This document shows, in pieces, positions 52,791 through 61,651 of a stretch of DNA of 64,000 nucleotides. The stretch lies in contig NZ_JAMXMY010000003.1 of the NCBI RefSeq assembly GCF_024055795.1, positions 62,001 through 126,000 on the forward strand, read 5' to 3'. Each line of letters starts with the position of its first letter. Positions within the stretch are counted from its first letter, which is position 1. A model generated the notes under the pieces. That model worked only from the letters and a program-made list of their open reading frames with translations. It was not told where the DNA came from and did no database searches. Made by a program: the position numbers and the translations under genes. The DNA comes from Actinoallomurus purpureus. Its GTDB lineage: Bacteria; Actinomycetota; Actinomycetes; Streptosporangiales; Streptosporangiaceae.

Positions 52791-53727
52791 CCTTCGGATC
52801 CAGGGCGGCGCGCAGTCCGTCGGCGAACAGCGTGAACGCCAGGACGGCGGTCAGCAGCGACAGTCCCGGCACCAGGACGTACATCGGATCGGCCCGGAAC
52901 CAGGTGGTGGCGGTCGACAGCATCTGTCCCCAGGAGGAGGTCGGCGGGTGCACGCCCACGCCGAGGAAGGACAGCCCCGCCTCGGAGACCATGTTCGTGG
53001 GGAGCAGGATCGCCGCGTAGGTGAGCACCTGGGGGAGTGCGCCCGGCAGGATCTCGCGCAGGGCGATCCGCGCCGGTGACGCGCCCGACAGCCGAGCCGC
53101 TGCGACGTAGTCGCGGGTCTTCAGGGACAGCACCTGGCCGCGGGTGAGCCGGGCCGTCCCGCCCCAGTTGAACAGGCCGATGACCAGCATCAGCAGCACC
53201 GGCCGGGGGAACGACTGCGGCACGATCGCCAGCAGCGCGATCGCGAACATCAGCTGCGGGAACGAGATGGCCAGGTCGATGAGCCGGCCCAGCGCGGCGT
53301 CGGCGACGCGGCCGCCGAATCCCGCGGCGAGCCCGATCGCCACGCCGAGCAGCAGCTGCACGACGAGCGTGCCGAACGCGACCGTGAAGGAGATCCGCGC
53401 CCCGTAGAGCGCGCGTGCGAACAGGTCACGGCCGGTGGTCGGCTCGACGCCCAGCCAGTGGTCGGCGCTGACGCCGCCCAGGGCGCCGCGCGGCACGCCG
53501 CCGCGCGCCGAGTCGAGCAGCTGGATGTGGAACGTCGTGGTGTCCTGGCCCTCGATCGCGGCCAGCAGCGGGGCGAAGACGGCGGCCAGGATGAGCACGA
53601 CCGTGACGACCAGGCCGGCCATGGCGGGCCGGTCCGACCGCAGCCGCCGCAGCACCTGGCGGGCACGGGCCGGCGGCCCGGACGCGGGGGCGCCCGGACC
53701 GCCGACCTCGGTGACGAGCTCGGTCAC
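52768..53727 (-). CDS. Dipeptide/oligopeptide ABC transporter permease (DppC type)
   Basis: A 319-aa permease with the DppC-type N-terminal cytoplasmic tail (RARQVLRRLRSDRPAMAGLV), an extracytoplasmic loop including HWLGVEPTTGRDLFARALYG, and the EAA loop TRDYVAAARLSGASPARIAL. GTG 53727 lies 37 bp after the binding-protein gene. Ends in PKASPRGRR; its end is triplicated in the spacer to dppB. Confidence 0.9.
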   Translation of the reverse strand: MTELVTEVGGPGAPASGPPARARQVLRRLRSDRPAMAGLVVTVVLILAAVFAPLLAAIEGQDTTTFHIQLLDSARGGVPRGALGGVSADHWLGVEPTTGRDLFARALYGARISFTVAFGTLVVQLLLGVAIGLAAGFGGRVADAALGRLIDLAISFPQLMFAIALLAIVPQSFPRPVLLMLVIGLFNWGGTARLTRGQVLSLKTRDYVAAARLSGASPARIALREILPGALPQVLTYAAILLPTNMVSEAGLSFLGVGVHPPTSSWGQMLSTATTWFRADPMYVLVPGLSLLTAVLAFTLFADGLRAALDPKASPRGRR

Positions 53728-53764
53728 GGCGCCGCCCGGCTGCGCGAAGCCCTGCGAGGGCGCG

Positions 53765-55468
53765 TCATTTCACCGAGACCATGGCCACGTCGTACGAGCC
53801 GCGCCACTGGTCGAGGTAGGGGTTCTTGACGTTCTTGCCGTAGAGCCGCAGGTAGATCGGGTGGAACAGCGGCACCGTGAGCGCCTGCTCGCCGAGCTCG
53901 GCGTCCAGCGCTCCCCAGCGGGGCCGGGCCTGGACCGGGTCGGAGATCTTGTTGGTCGCGTCGAACTCGGCGTTCACCTTCGGGTCGTCGTACTGCGCGA
54001 AGTTGTAGTTGCCGCCGTCCTTGAGGATCTGCCGTCCGTCGAAGATCGGTGCCAGGAACGGCCCGCCGGTCGGCCAGTCCGCGCCCCACCCGGACAGGAA
54101 GATGCCCGGCTCGGTGGACGGCTTGGTCTGGACGGACCGGTAGCTCGCCTGGTCGTACGCCTTCAGGTTCACCGTGATGCCGGCCTGCTTGAGGGCCTCC
54201 TGGACCGCGGTGGCGACGGCGGGCCCGTCCTGGTGGGAGTCGCTGTTGCGATGGGCCAGCGTGATCGACAGGTTCGACTGCCCCGCTTGGGCCAGCAGCT
54301 CCTTGGCCTTCGTCGGGTTGCCCGTCGGGCCGGCGGGGAAGGCGTCGTACGGTTGGTAGCCGAAGGCCGCCTGGTCGGGCAGGAACGTCGTCGCCGCCGT
54401 GGCGAGCGAGCTGCCGCCGACGGCGATCACGGCCGCCTGACGGTTGACGGCGTAGGAGATCGCCTGCCGGACGCGTACGTCGTCGAACGGCTTGACCTTG
54501 GTGTTGAACGCGATGAAGTTCGTGTAGCCGAACTGACCGCGCACGGTGCGCTTCTTCAGGTTCGGGTCGGTGGAGATGCGCGCCAGCTCGGCCGGGCTCA
54601 GGTCGGTGTCCGTGGTGATCGCGTTCGCGTCCTTGCCGGAGCTCGTGCTGAGCCGCTGGTTGATCACCGCCGCGCTGAGGCCGTACGTCGCCTCGATCCG
54701 GTCGGGGCAGGCGAGGCGCTGGTCGTCGGCCGCTCGCGACCAGTTGGGGTTGCGCACCAGCGTTAGGCTCTTGTCCTGCACGTGGGTCTGCACCTTGTAC
54801 GGGCCGCTGGAGATCGGGTGCTTCTCGAACGCGGTACCGCCGTCCTTGGCCTTGGGCACCGGGGCGAACTGCGTGGCCGTCGCGACGTACGGGAAGTCGC
54901 CCTCGGGCTTGCGCAGCTTGAAGACGATCGTCTTGTCGGTGGGGGTTTGGATCGAGTCGAGCTCCTTGCCCTTGTACGGGCCCGTGTAGTCGGCGCCGCC
55001 GACCAGCCAGTCGCGCAGGTAGGGGATGCCGCCCGGCAGCTCGGGTGCGAAGGAGCGCTCCACGCCCCACTTGACGTCCTCCGAGGTGATCGGCGTGCCG
55101 TCCTCGAACTTCAGGCCGTCGCGGAGGTGGTAGGTCCAGGTCTTGGCGTCGTCGCTCGGCGTGCCGGTGTCGGTGGCCAGATCGGGGGCCACGGTGGTGC
55201 CCGCCTCACCCGGCACCCGCTTGCGGGTGGTCAGCGTGCGGAAGACGAGGGACGGGACGGCTCCGCCGCCGGAGGTGTAGATCCGCGCCGGGTCGAAGTG
55301 CTCGTCGGTCGCCGAATCCTGGTTCAGGATATAGAGCGTCCCGCCCTGGCAGTTCTTCGGGTCGAAGGACGAGCCGCCGGAGGCGGAGGTGGAGCCGCCG
55401 GAGGAGCACGCGGACGCGGCGGCCAGGACGGCGGCGGCGGTGAGCAGGACGGGGACTTTTCGCAGCAT
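53765..55468 (-). CDS. Peptide ABC transporter substrate-binding lipoprotein
   Basis: A 567-aa SBP_bac_5 family lipoprotein. Signal peptide with lipobox (LLTAAAVLAAASAC), Gly/Ser linker, then the two-lobe fold: GTLYILNQDSATDEHFDPAR, VPSLVFRTLTTRKR, WTYHLRDGLKFEDGTPITSE, DVRVRQAISYAVNRQAA and FLSGWGADWPTGGPF. ATG 55468 starts the signal peptide. First gene of the four-gene importer operon on the minus strand, with a candidate promoter upstream. Probably binds di- or oligopeptides. Confidence 0.92.
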   Translation of the reverse strand: MLRKVPVLLTAAAVLAAASACSSGGSTSASGGSSFDPKNCQGGTLYILNQDSATDEHFDPARIYTSGGGAVPSLVFRTLTTRKRVPGEAGTTVAPDLATDTGTPSDDAKTWTYHLRDGLKFEDGTPITSEDVKWGVERSFAPELPGGIPYLRDWLVGGADYTGPYKGKELDSIQTPTDKTIVFKLRKPEGDFPYVATATQFAPVPKAKDGGTAFEKHPISSGPYKVQTHVQDKSLTLVRNPNWSRAADDQRLACPDRIEATYGLSAAVINQRLSTSSGKDANAITTDTDLSPAELARISTDPNLKKRTVRGQFGYTNFIAFNTKVKPFDDVRVRQAISYAVNRQAAVIAVGGSSLATAATTFLPDQAAFGYQPYDAFPAGPTGNPTKAKELLAQAGQSNLSITLAHRNSDSHQDGPAVATAVQEALKQAGITVNLKAYDQASYRSVQTKPSTEPGIFLSGWGADWPTGGPFLAPIFDGRQILKDGGNYNFAQYDDPKVNAEFDATNKISDPVQARPRWGALDAELGEQALTVPLFHPIYLRLYGKNVKNPYLDQWRGSYDVAMVSVK

Positions 55469-55528
55469 CGAGGGTTTCTCATTCGGGAGGGAACGACGGC
55501 ACGGCCCTGCGGTGGCAGGGGTGATCGG

Positions 55529-55558
55529 AATATATACTTTCTCGGTAGGGAACATAAA
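55529..55558 (-). promoter_or_regulatory. Candidate sigma-70-type promoter of the peptide importer operon
   Basis: On the minus strand TTTATG and TATATT are spaced 18 bp in an unusually AT-rich patch, about 60 bp upstream of the binding-protein start. Confidence 0.4.
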
Positions 55559-55698
55559 GATCTCTGCTCGTGTAGGTCCGCCGCACACCGCCACGGGTGT
55601 TCCTTCCCGGCCGGATCCATGGTCAACTGAGGGGCGTGCCGCCCGCAGTCCCGCGGCCGGCACCCGACCGTGACCGGGGACGCCAGGGACGGAGGGTG

Positions 55699-56628
55699 AT
55701 GAATCCGCGGTGGGAGGCATGGGACCTGCTGGGCGGCGAGTACGACGTCCGGGTGCTGGAGCCGTCGCCGCCCGCCGTGACGACCCCGCCGTGGTACGCC
55801 GACGACCCCCTCGCGGGCCCGTACGGCGCCAAGCTGGTCACCCCCGTGTGCGGGCTCGGCCGCACCTGGGACGAGCTGGCCCGCGAGCGTCCCGAGCTGG
55901 CGGGCTTCTGCGCCGACCGCTGGCTGGGCGCCTGGCGCCGGCTGGCCCCGCTGCCCCGGGACTTCGCCGCGACCCGCCGGTCACTGCACGCCCTCGCCGA
56001 GCACGTGGTCGCGGCGGCCCGCCACACCGCCAACGGCAAGATCGGGCTGCGGTTCACCCGTGGCGGCTTCGGCACGCCGTACTTCGGCGCCGACCGGCAG
56101 GTGCGCGTGGAGGCCGGCCGGCTGGTCGTCGACGACGCCTCCCACGCCCCCAAGACCCTCGGCGAGGCCGCCGACCTGGCCGGTGTCCCCGTGGGGATGC
56201 CTCCGGACGTCTACACGCCCCAGACCCCGGCCGACCCCGAGCTGCCGCTCACCGTCGGCCCGCCCGCCGCCGAGGCGCTCGGCGCGTGGTACGGCTTCGC
56301 CTGGGCGGTGCTGGAGCAACTGCGCTTCGACGCCCGCCCGCTCGACCCCGGCCGCGTGCAGCTGTGGCCCGAGCACTTCGACGCCGCCCTCGACGCGGGA
56401 GACGAGGCCGCCGGCCGGCGGGCCGCGTTCGGCGCGTCCCCGGGCGACGCCGAGCACCCGGAGCCGTACCTCTACGTCGCGCCCTGGACCAGGCGGGCCG
56501 GCGCGTCCTGGAACGACGACGCGTTCGGCGGCGCGTCCCTCCCGTACGCCGCGCTCCTGGCCGCCGACGATCAGCGCGCCACCGCGCTCGACTTCTTCCG
56601 CCGGGGCCTCGACGCGCTGTCCCGGTGA
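55699..56628 (+). CDS. Conserved hypothetical protein
   Basis: A 309-aa cytoplasmic protein of a family seen in actinomycetes without known function. Conserved-looking parts are KLVTPVCGLGRTWDELARER, GLRFTRGGFGTPYFGADRQV, LGAWYGFAWAVLEQLR, QLWPEHFDAALDAG and EPYLYVAPWTRRAGASWNDD. No catalytic signature is evident. GGAGGG precedes ATG 55699. Divergent from the peptide importer, but no functional link can be shown. Confidence 0.8.
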   Translation: MNPRWEAWDLLGGEYDVRVLEPSPPAVTTPPWYADDPLAGPYGAKLVTPVCGLGRTWDELARERPELAGFCADRWLGAWRRLAPLPRDFAATRRSLHALAEHVVAAARHTANGKIGLRFTRGGFGTPYFGADRQVRVEAGRLVVDDASHAPKTLGEAADLAGVPVGMPPDVYTPQTPADPELPLTVGPPAAEALGAWYGFAWAVLEQLRFDARPLDPGRVQLWPEHFDAALDAGDEAAGRRAAFGASPGDAEHPEPYLYVAPWTRRAGASWNDDAFGGASLPYAALLAADDQRATALDFFRRGLDALSR

Positions 56629-56871
56629 GTTCCTGGACCGCGTCATCATCGCGTCCGGTCATCGGCATGTCGGGTCAAGCATCCGCCTTGCCGGTTAAAG
56701 AAACCCGCCGTTTCCACTTCGAGGGCCGTCGCGGCGGGTAACCGAATTGCCGGGGCACATTGGGCGGCCTCGGGAGAAGACGTTCCCGGCTCGCGGACGC
56801 GGGGCATGACGGCGAACCACGGCGTGCGTCCGTACGTGCCCTCCTACGTCATCGGGGGAAAGGAACGGACA

Positions 56872-57570
56872 ATGCGTAACGGAGTCATTGCCGCCGGAGT
56901 GCTGGCCCTGGGCCTGCTCGGCTCGGCCTGCGGCGAGGGCAGCAAGACCACGCCGGAATCGCAGGGCGGCGGGGGACCGTACGCCCAGCCTTCCAGCGCC
57001 CCGCCGGCCTCGTCTCCAGGGGTGTCCCCATCGGAGTCCGCGTCGGTGTCCCCGTCGGAGTCGGCATCGGTGTCGCCGTCCGAGTCGGCGATGCCGTCCG
57101 CCCCCGCCGGCGCCGGGGTCGTGAACGCCAAGAAGACCAGGCTGGGCACGATCCTGGTCGACGGTACCGGCAGGACGCTCTACATGTTCGAGAAGGACAA
57201 GGGCCAGGGCGGAAAGTCCACGTGCACGGGCGCCTGCGCCAAGGAATGGCCGCCGTTCGTCGCCGGCGGCACGTCCGCGTCCGGGTCGCCCGGCGGGTCG
57301 CCCGGCGGGTCGCCCGGCGGGTCGCCGAGCGGGTCGGCCAGCGGGATGCCCGGAGTGTCGCCCAGCGCGGGACCCGGCGTCACCGCGTCGAAGCTGTCGA
57401 CGACGACCCGGCCCGACGGATCCAAGCAGGTCGTCTACAACGGCTGGCCGCTGTACTACTTCGAGGAGGACAAGGCGCCGGGCGACATGAAGGGCCAGGG
57501 CGTCACCTCGTTCGGCGGGCCGTGGTACGTCATCGGCGCCGACACGGGCGACCCCATCACCAAGAAGTAG
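56872..57570 (+). CDS. Lipoprotein with two secreted-repeat (PF03640-type) domains
   Basis: A 232-aa lipoprotein (lipobox LLGSAC). A Ser/Pro linker (three SPSESASV-type repeats, then PSAPAGAG) leads to the first repeat (TILVDGTGRTLYMFEKDKGQ, STCTGACAKEWPP). A Gly/Ser/Pro stretch with four GSPG units interrupts before the second repeat (GSKQVVYNGWPLYYFEEDKA then VTSFGGPWYVIG). The two-repeat module with LYMF and LYYF and the Cys pair is typical of the secreted-repeat family of unknown function, sometimes linked to extracytoplasmic electron transfer. GAAAGGA precedes ATG 56872. Confidence 0.87.
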   Translation: MRNGVIAAGVLALGLLGSACGEGSKTTPESQGGGGPYAQPSSAPPASSPGVSPSESASVSPSESASVSPSESAMPSAPAGAGVVNAKKTRLGTILVDGTGRTLYMFEKDKGQGGKSTCTGACAKEWPPFVAGGTSASGSPGGSPGGSPGGSPSGSASGMPGVSPSAGPGVTASKLSTTTRPDGSKQVVYNGWPLYYFEEDKAPGDMKGQGVTSFGGPWYVIGADTGDPITKK

Positions 57571-57574
57571 TCGC

Positions 57575-58330
57575 TCACCAGCCTGGCAGCTGCGGCATCG
57601 CGTCCGGCAGCAACCAGGACCCGCCGGCCAGCAGTGCGGCCACGGCGATCACGCCGAAGCCGAACACCCACAGCAGGCCGGGCATGCCGGTCAGGCGGGC
57701 CAGCTGGTCGGCGTCGGAGTCGGGTGCGCGGCCCCCGGAGCGCTTGCTCTGCAGCTCCACGACGGGCCGCGCCCCCGCGAGCAGGAGGAACCATGTGAAC
57801 GCGTAGGCGAACGCCGCCTGCACGGTGGCCGATCCGAACCACGACACAACGAAGATCACAGCGCCGGTCGTGAGGACCGACAGCACGCCGTACATGTTGC
57901 GGACCATGACGAGGATCACGGCGAGCAGGACGATGCTCGCCCACAGCAGGGCCGTGATGTGCCCGACGGCCAGCAGCCCCGCCGCGCCCAGGCCCAGCAG
58001 CGGTGGCGTGGCATAGCCGGCGAACGCGGTGACGATCATGCCGGGTCCGTGCGGCTTGCCGCGCGACACCGTCACGCCCGAGGTGTCGGAGTGCAGCCGG
58101 ATGCCCTGCAGCTGCCGTCCGGTGACCAGCGCGGCGAACGCGTGCCCGCCCTCGTGCGCGATCGTCACGACGTTGCGCAGCACGTGCCACACCGAGCGGA
58201 TGGACACCGCCACGAGCGCCACCACGCCGGTGGCGCCGACAAGCCACCACTGGGGGTGCGGCTGCGTGCCGACGACCTCGTGCCAGACGCCGCCGATCGT
58301 TGCCGTGTCCAATGCGTCACCTTTCCTCAT
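57575..58330 (-). CDS. M50 family metallopeptidase-like membrane protein
   Basis: A 251-aa membrane protein with the zinc motif HEGGH (VVTIAHEGGHAFAALVTGRQ) in the first third, followed by VSRGKPHGPGMIVTAFAGYA and several hydrophobic segments. This is the arrangement of actinobacterial M50B-like proteins. The second metal-ligand motif is not obvious, so proteolytic activity is uncertain. It is convergent with the lipoprotein gene and divergent from the aminotransferase. Confidence 0.82.
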   Translation of the reverse strand: MRKGDALDTATIGGVWHEVVGTQPHPQWWLVGATGVVALVAVSIRSVWHVLRNVVTIAHEGGHAFAALVTGRQLQGIRLHSDTSGVTVSRGKPHGPGMIVTAFAGYATPPLLGLGAAGLLAVGHITALLWASIVLLAVILVMVRNMYGVLSVLTTGAVIFVVSWFGSATVQAAFAYAFTWFLLLAGARPVVELQSKRSGGRAPDSDADQLARLTGMPGLLWVFGFGVIAVAALLAGGSWLLPDAMPQLPGW

Positions 58331-58440
58331 GACCTGCTCGTCCGCCCCCGTACGAGGTACGACGCGTCCCGAGACGGTGGAGTTTCCGAATCGGGCGAAC
58401 CCGTATCTTCCCCCAAGGTGGCCAGTAGGGTAGGGGATCT

Positions 58441-59565
58441 ATGAGCGACCCGTTGATGAGCGTTTATCCTCCGCTGGAGCCGGCCACGCTGGTCACCCGG
58501 CGGTCCCTGCAGTTCCCGTTCAACTCGGACGGGCTGACGCTGACCCACCTCGGACGCGGCGCGATCTGGCTGGCCCTGAAGGCCCTCGGCCTCGGGCCGG
58601 GCCACCGGCTGGCCATGCCCGCCTACCACTGCGGCTCGGAGGTCGAGGCGGCCCGCCTGGCCGGCATCGAGGTCGTGTTCTACCGGGTGCTCCCCACACT
58701 CGAGGTGGACCAGGAGGACCTGTTCCGCGTGGCGCGGCAGTGCCACGCCACCTACCTCATCTCCTACTACGGCTTCCCGATGCCGCCGCTGCCGCAGGGC
58801 ACGCGGGTGATCGAGGACGCCGCGCACGCGCTGTTCTCCTACGACGGCGGGGCCGCCATCGGCTCGCGCGGCGACGCGGCCATCTTCTGCCCGCGCAAGT
58901 CCCTGGGCGTGCCGGACGGCGGTGCCGTGCTGATCCGCGGCGGTCACATCGAGGCCGAAGGCCGGCCGCCGTGGAAGCGCATGGCCCGCTCGGTCGCCTC
59001 CCAGGGCATGGGATGGGCCGCCCAGTCGCGCGCCGGCGTGCTGCGGGCCCCCGCGACCAAGGTCTTCCGCAAGGTCAGCAAGGCCGAGCAGGCGGTCGAG
59101 GAGGGCACCCTCACCGAGACCGTCATCGGCGAGTGGAACCTCGAGGTCGCCGACCTGGAGGTCGCCGCCTCCAAGTCCTCCCGGATGACCGAATGGGCCG
59201 TGCACGGCGCGGACGGCGAGAAGATCCGCGAGCACCGGCGCCGCAACTACCAGGTCCTGCTGAACGCCCTGCCCGAGGTCTGCCCCGACCGCTGCCGCGG
59301 CCTGCCCGATGGCGTCGCGCCGCTGTACTACCCCGTGCGCGTCCCGGAGCGCGACCGGACCATCGCCGAGCTGCAGCGGCGCGGCGTACGGTCCATCGAG
59401 ATCTGGCCGGTGCCGCACCCGCTCCTGGACCGCCACCGGTTCGCCGAACTCGAGCCGCTGCGTCACCAGATGCTCGCCCTCCCGGTCCACCAGGGCCTGT
59501 CCCCCTGGCACATGGAGCAGGTCGCCAACGCCGCCCGCGAGGCCATCGCCGCAGCACACCGGTAG
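58441..59565 (+). CDS. DegT/DnrJ/EryC1-type PLP-dependent aminotransferase
   Basis: A 374-aa fold-type I aminotransferase. Landmarks: GRGAIWLALKALGLGPGHRL, MPAYHCGSEVEAARLAGIEV, TYLISYYGFP, IEDAAHALFSYDG and the lysine in FCPRKSLGVPDGGAVLI, which should bind PLP. It is more diverged than typical nucleotide-sugar aminotransferases and no sugar or lipopolysaccharide biosynthesis genes surround it. ATG 58441 is the first start after the divergent M50 gene. Substrate unknown. Confidence 0.85.
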   Translation: MSDPLMSVYPPLEPATLVTRRSLQFPFNSDGLTLTHLGRGAIWLALKALGLGPGHRLAMPAYHCGSEVEAARLAGIEVVFYRVLPTLEVDQEDLFRVARQCHATYLISYYGFPMPPLPQGTRVIEDAAHALFSYDGGAAIGSRGDAAIFCPRKSLGVPDGGAVLIRGGHIEAEGRPPWKRMARSVASQGMGWAAQSRAGVLRAPATKVFRKVSKAEQAVEEGTLTETVIGEWNLEVADLEVAASKSSRMTEWAVHGADGEKIREHRRRNYQVLLNALPEVCPDRCRGLPDGVAPLYYPVRVPERDRTIAELQRRGVRSIEIWPVPHPLLDRHRFAELEPLRHQMLALPVHQGLSPWHMEQVANAAREAIAAAHR

Positions 59566-59611
59566 ACGGTGCGGTGCCACGGCCGCGCACCGGTGAGTAC
59601 GCGCGCTGGGT

Positions 59612-61315
59612 TCAGGGCGTCTGGACGCAGAGCGGGTTGCGGTCGCCGTTCCGGTCGATGCACGGCGGGTAGCCCCGGATGCTCAGCTCGGCGCGCGCGT
59701 TGGCGCTGCCCAAGAACGCGATGAAGTTCTTCAGCAGTGAGGAGTCGTCCGGAGCGCCCGCCGTGTAGAGGAACTCCACGGTCCAGAACGGATAGCCCTG
59801 GGCGATGCTGGTGGCCTCGGGGAGCCTGCCGTCGAGCGTCACCACGTGGAACTTCTGTAGCCGGGCCGCCTCGATCTTGGCGGTCGGCGCGTCCGCGTAC
59901 CCGATGGCGCCCGGCGTCTGGGCGACCTTGTCGATCAGCTCGCCGGTGGTGCGCAGCTCGCACCGGATCGTCGGCGCGTGCAGCGGCGGGCTGCTCTCCC
60001 GGCACTCGGTCGAGGACGCCGCGCCCTCCGACCGCCCGAGCAGCTTGTTCTGGAAGATCTGACGGCTGCCGGACTCACCGTCGCGGCCGACGATCCGGAT
60101 CGGGACGTCCTTGCCGCCGAGCTCCTTCCACCGGTGATAGCGGCCGCGGTAGACGTCCCGGAGTTGTGTCAGGCTCAGATTCGTGATCCCGGTCGTGTCC
60201 GAGAGGATGACGCTGTAGACCACCACCGCGACCGGGTGACTCTTCAGCTCGATGGCCGGGTGGGTGCTGTCCGGCCCGTCGTTGAGCACCGCGAGACCGC
60301 CGGGGTCCTGGGCGCCCGCGGCGGACAGGTCGTGCATGCCGGCCCGGCTCCCGGCCAGTTGCAGGTCGATCGTCGCCGAACCACATGCCTTGTGGTACTG
60401 GCGGGCGATCTCGTGCAGCGGATCGGAGAAGGCACTGGAGCCCTCGACGCGCAGGTGTCCGCTCGCGCAGTGCAGCGCCGGGTCGGACCTGCCCTGGTAG
60501 TAATTGGCGAGCACGTTGCCGGTCAGCGCCACGGCGAGGACCATCCCGGCGGTGATGGCCGCCACGGGCCAGCCCAGCCTCCGCTGGCGTTTCTCGTCCT
60601 TCACCCATCCGCTGGTCAGGGCGCCGCCCGCCTCGATCTTCTTGCTGATCGTGTCGTCGGCCGAGTCGTCCTGCTCACGCAGGACCACGACGAGTTTGAA
60701 ACGTTGCCGGCGAGGCAGGGAAAGGCCGGCCAGCCGGACGCCGTTCCACTGCCGGGTGTCCTCGGCCTGCTCGGGCGGCGGGCCCTTGACCAGGCCCGCC
60801 AGACGGTCGGCCAGCAACCGGCGGAGCGTTCTCACATCGGGGCGGCCATTGCTCTGAACGACGCCCTTCGGGCCGACGGAGAAGAACTCCAGCCGGTCCC
60901 GGACGGCCTCGTGAAGCTGTGCGGTGCTGGCGTCGGAGATCCGCGCGTTCCATATGACGCGGCCCTTGAAGGTGAACGACAAGGGCTTGATGAAGTCGGA
61001 CGGCTCGATGTCGTATCCGCCGGTGTTGCGCACGCGGATGACGACGATGCTGAGCCGGTCGAAGGTCCGCGCGTACTCCCGCAGGCTCGGGTCCGTCACC
61101 GTGGGCCGGTCGTCCCCGTCGTGCAGCGCCACGGGGCTGAGGCCGATCTTCGAGTTGTAGAGCACCCGGTAGTTGATCCGCCTGCGCCGGACGAGGTAGC
61201 GGTCGGCGAGGGGACTCGTCACGAGCAGGACGATGAGAACCCCCAGGAATGCGTTCTCCTGGCGTTGCGCGATGAGCTCGGCGATCGCCTGAGCCATGGC
61301 CAGCATGCCGCCCAT
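59612..61315 (-). CDS. Membrane-anchored PstS-like substrate-binding protein
   Basis: A 567-aa protein with unusual layout. A first hydrophobic helix (AFLGVLIVLLVTSPLA, near residue 30) precedes about 200 residues of unknown, likely cytoplasmic, sequence. A second helix (WPVAAITAGMVLAVALTGNV, near 255) leads to a PBP-like domain resembling phosphate-binding PstS: LRVEGSSAFSDPLHEIARQY, LQLAGSRAGMHDL, VVYSVILSDTTGITNLSLTQ then IVGRDGESGSRQIFQNKLLG and PGAIGYADA. GGAGG precedes ATG 61315. No permease genes are adjacent. It may be a sensor rather than a transporter part. Confidence 0.8.
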   Translation of the reverse strand: MGGMLAMAQAIAELIAQRQENAFLGVLIVLLVTSPLADRYLVRRRRINYRVLYNSKIGLSPVALHDGDDRPTVTDPSLREYARTFDRLSIVVIRVRNTGGYDIEPSDFIKPLSFTFKGRVIWNARISDASTAQLHEAVRDRLEFFSVGPKGVVQSNGRPDVRTLRRLLADRLAGLVKGPPPEQAEDTRQWNGVRLAGLSLPRRQRFKLVVVLREQDDSADDTISKKIEAGGALTSGWVKDEKRQRRLGWPVAAITAGMVLAVALTGNVLANYYQGRSDPALHCASGHLRVEGSSAFSDPLHEIARQYHKACGSATIDLQLAGSRAGMHDLSAAGAQDPGGLAVLNDGPDSTHPAIELKSHPVAVVVYSVILSDTTGITNLSLTQLRDVYRGRYHRWKELGGKDVPIRIVGRDGESGSRQIFQNKLLGRSEGAASSTECRESSPPLHAPTIRCELRTTGELIDKVAQTPGAIGYADAPTAKIEAARLQKFHVVTLDGRLPEATSIAQGYPFWTVEFLYTAGAPDDSSLLKNFIAFLGSANARAELSIRGYPPCIDRNGDRNPLCVQTP

Positions 61316-61478
61316 GAATCGCCTCCCCGTGTGAGCGGTGCAATGATGCTAGAGCGCACAACGGGGAACTCCGTGCGGCGGCGGGAGAATTCACCGGCCT
61401 TTCACGGTGACGCCTTCCGCGGTCCCATACCGGGTTACTTCTGCGGCGCGGCGCCGGTGAATTCGGCGAGGAAACGGA
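61316..61478. other. Intergenic region without a gene
   Basis: Contains the upstream region of the PstS-like gene on the minus strand. No open frame with a credible start and no clear promoter pair were recognised. A terminator follows at 61479. Confidence 0.5.
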
Positions 61479-61515
61479 AAAGGCGCTCGACCCGGGAACC
61501 CGGGTGAGCGCCTTT
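61479..61515 (-). terminator. Terminator hairpin with nested stem
   Basis: Outer stem AAAGGCGCTC (61479-61488) with GAGCGCCTTT (61506-61515), inner stem CCCGGG/CCCGGG (61491-61496, 61499-61504). It lies downstream of the TPR gene on the minus strand. No gene is seen from here to 61651. Confidence 0.7.
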
Positions 61516-61651
61516 CCGCACCTCTCGCGGCGAAGGATCTTTACGGCGGTCGGACCGGCCTGACCGTCATGTACCTGACGTTCGCGCGCCGTTCTCCCTC
61601 TGGAGATCCCAAGACCGCGGGCGGCCCGTGGGCCGCCGTCGCGCCGTGTTC

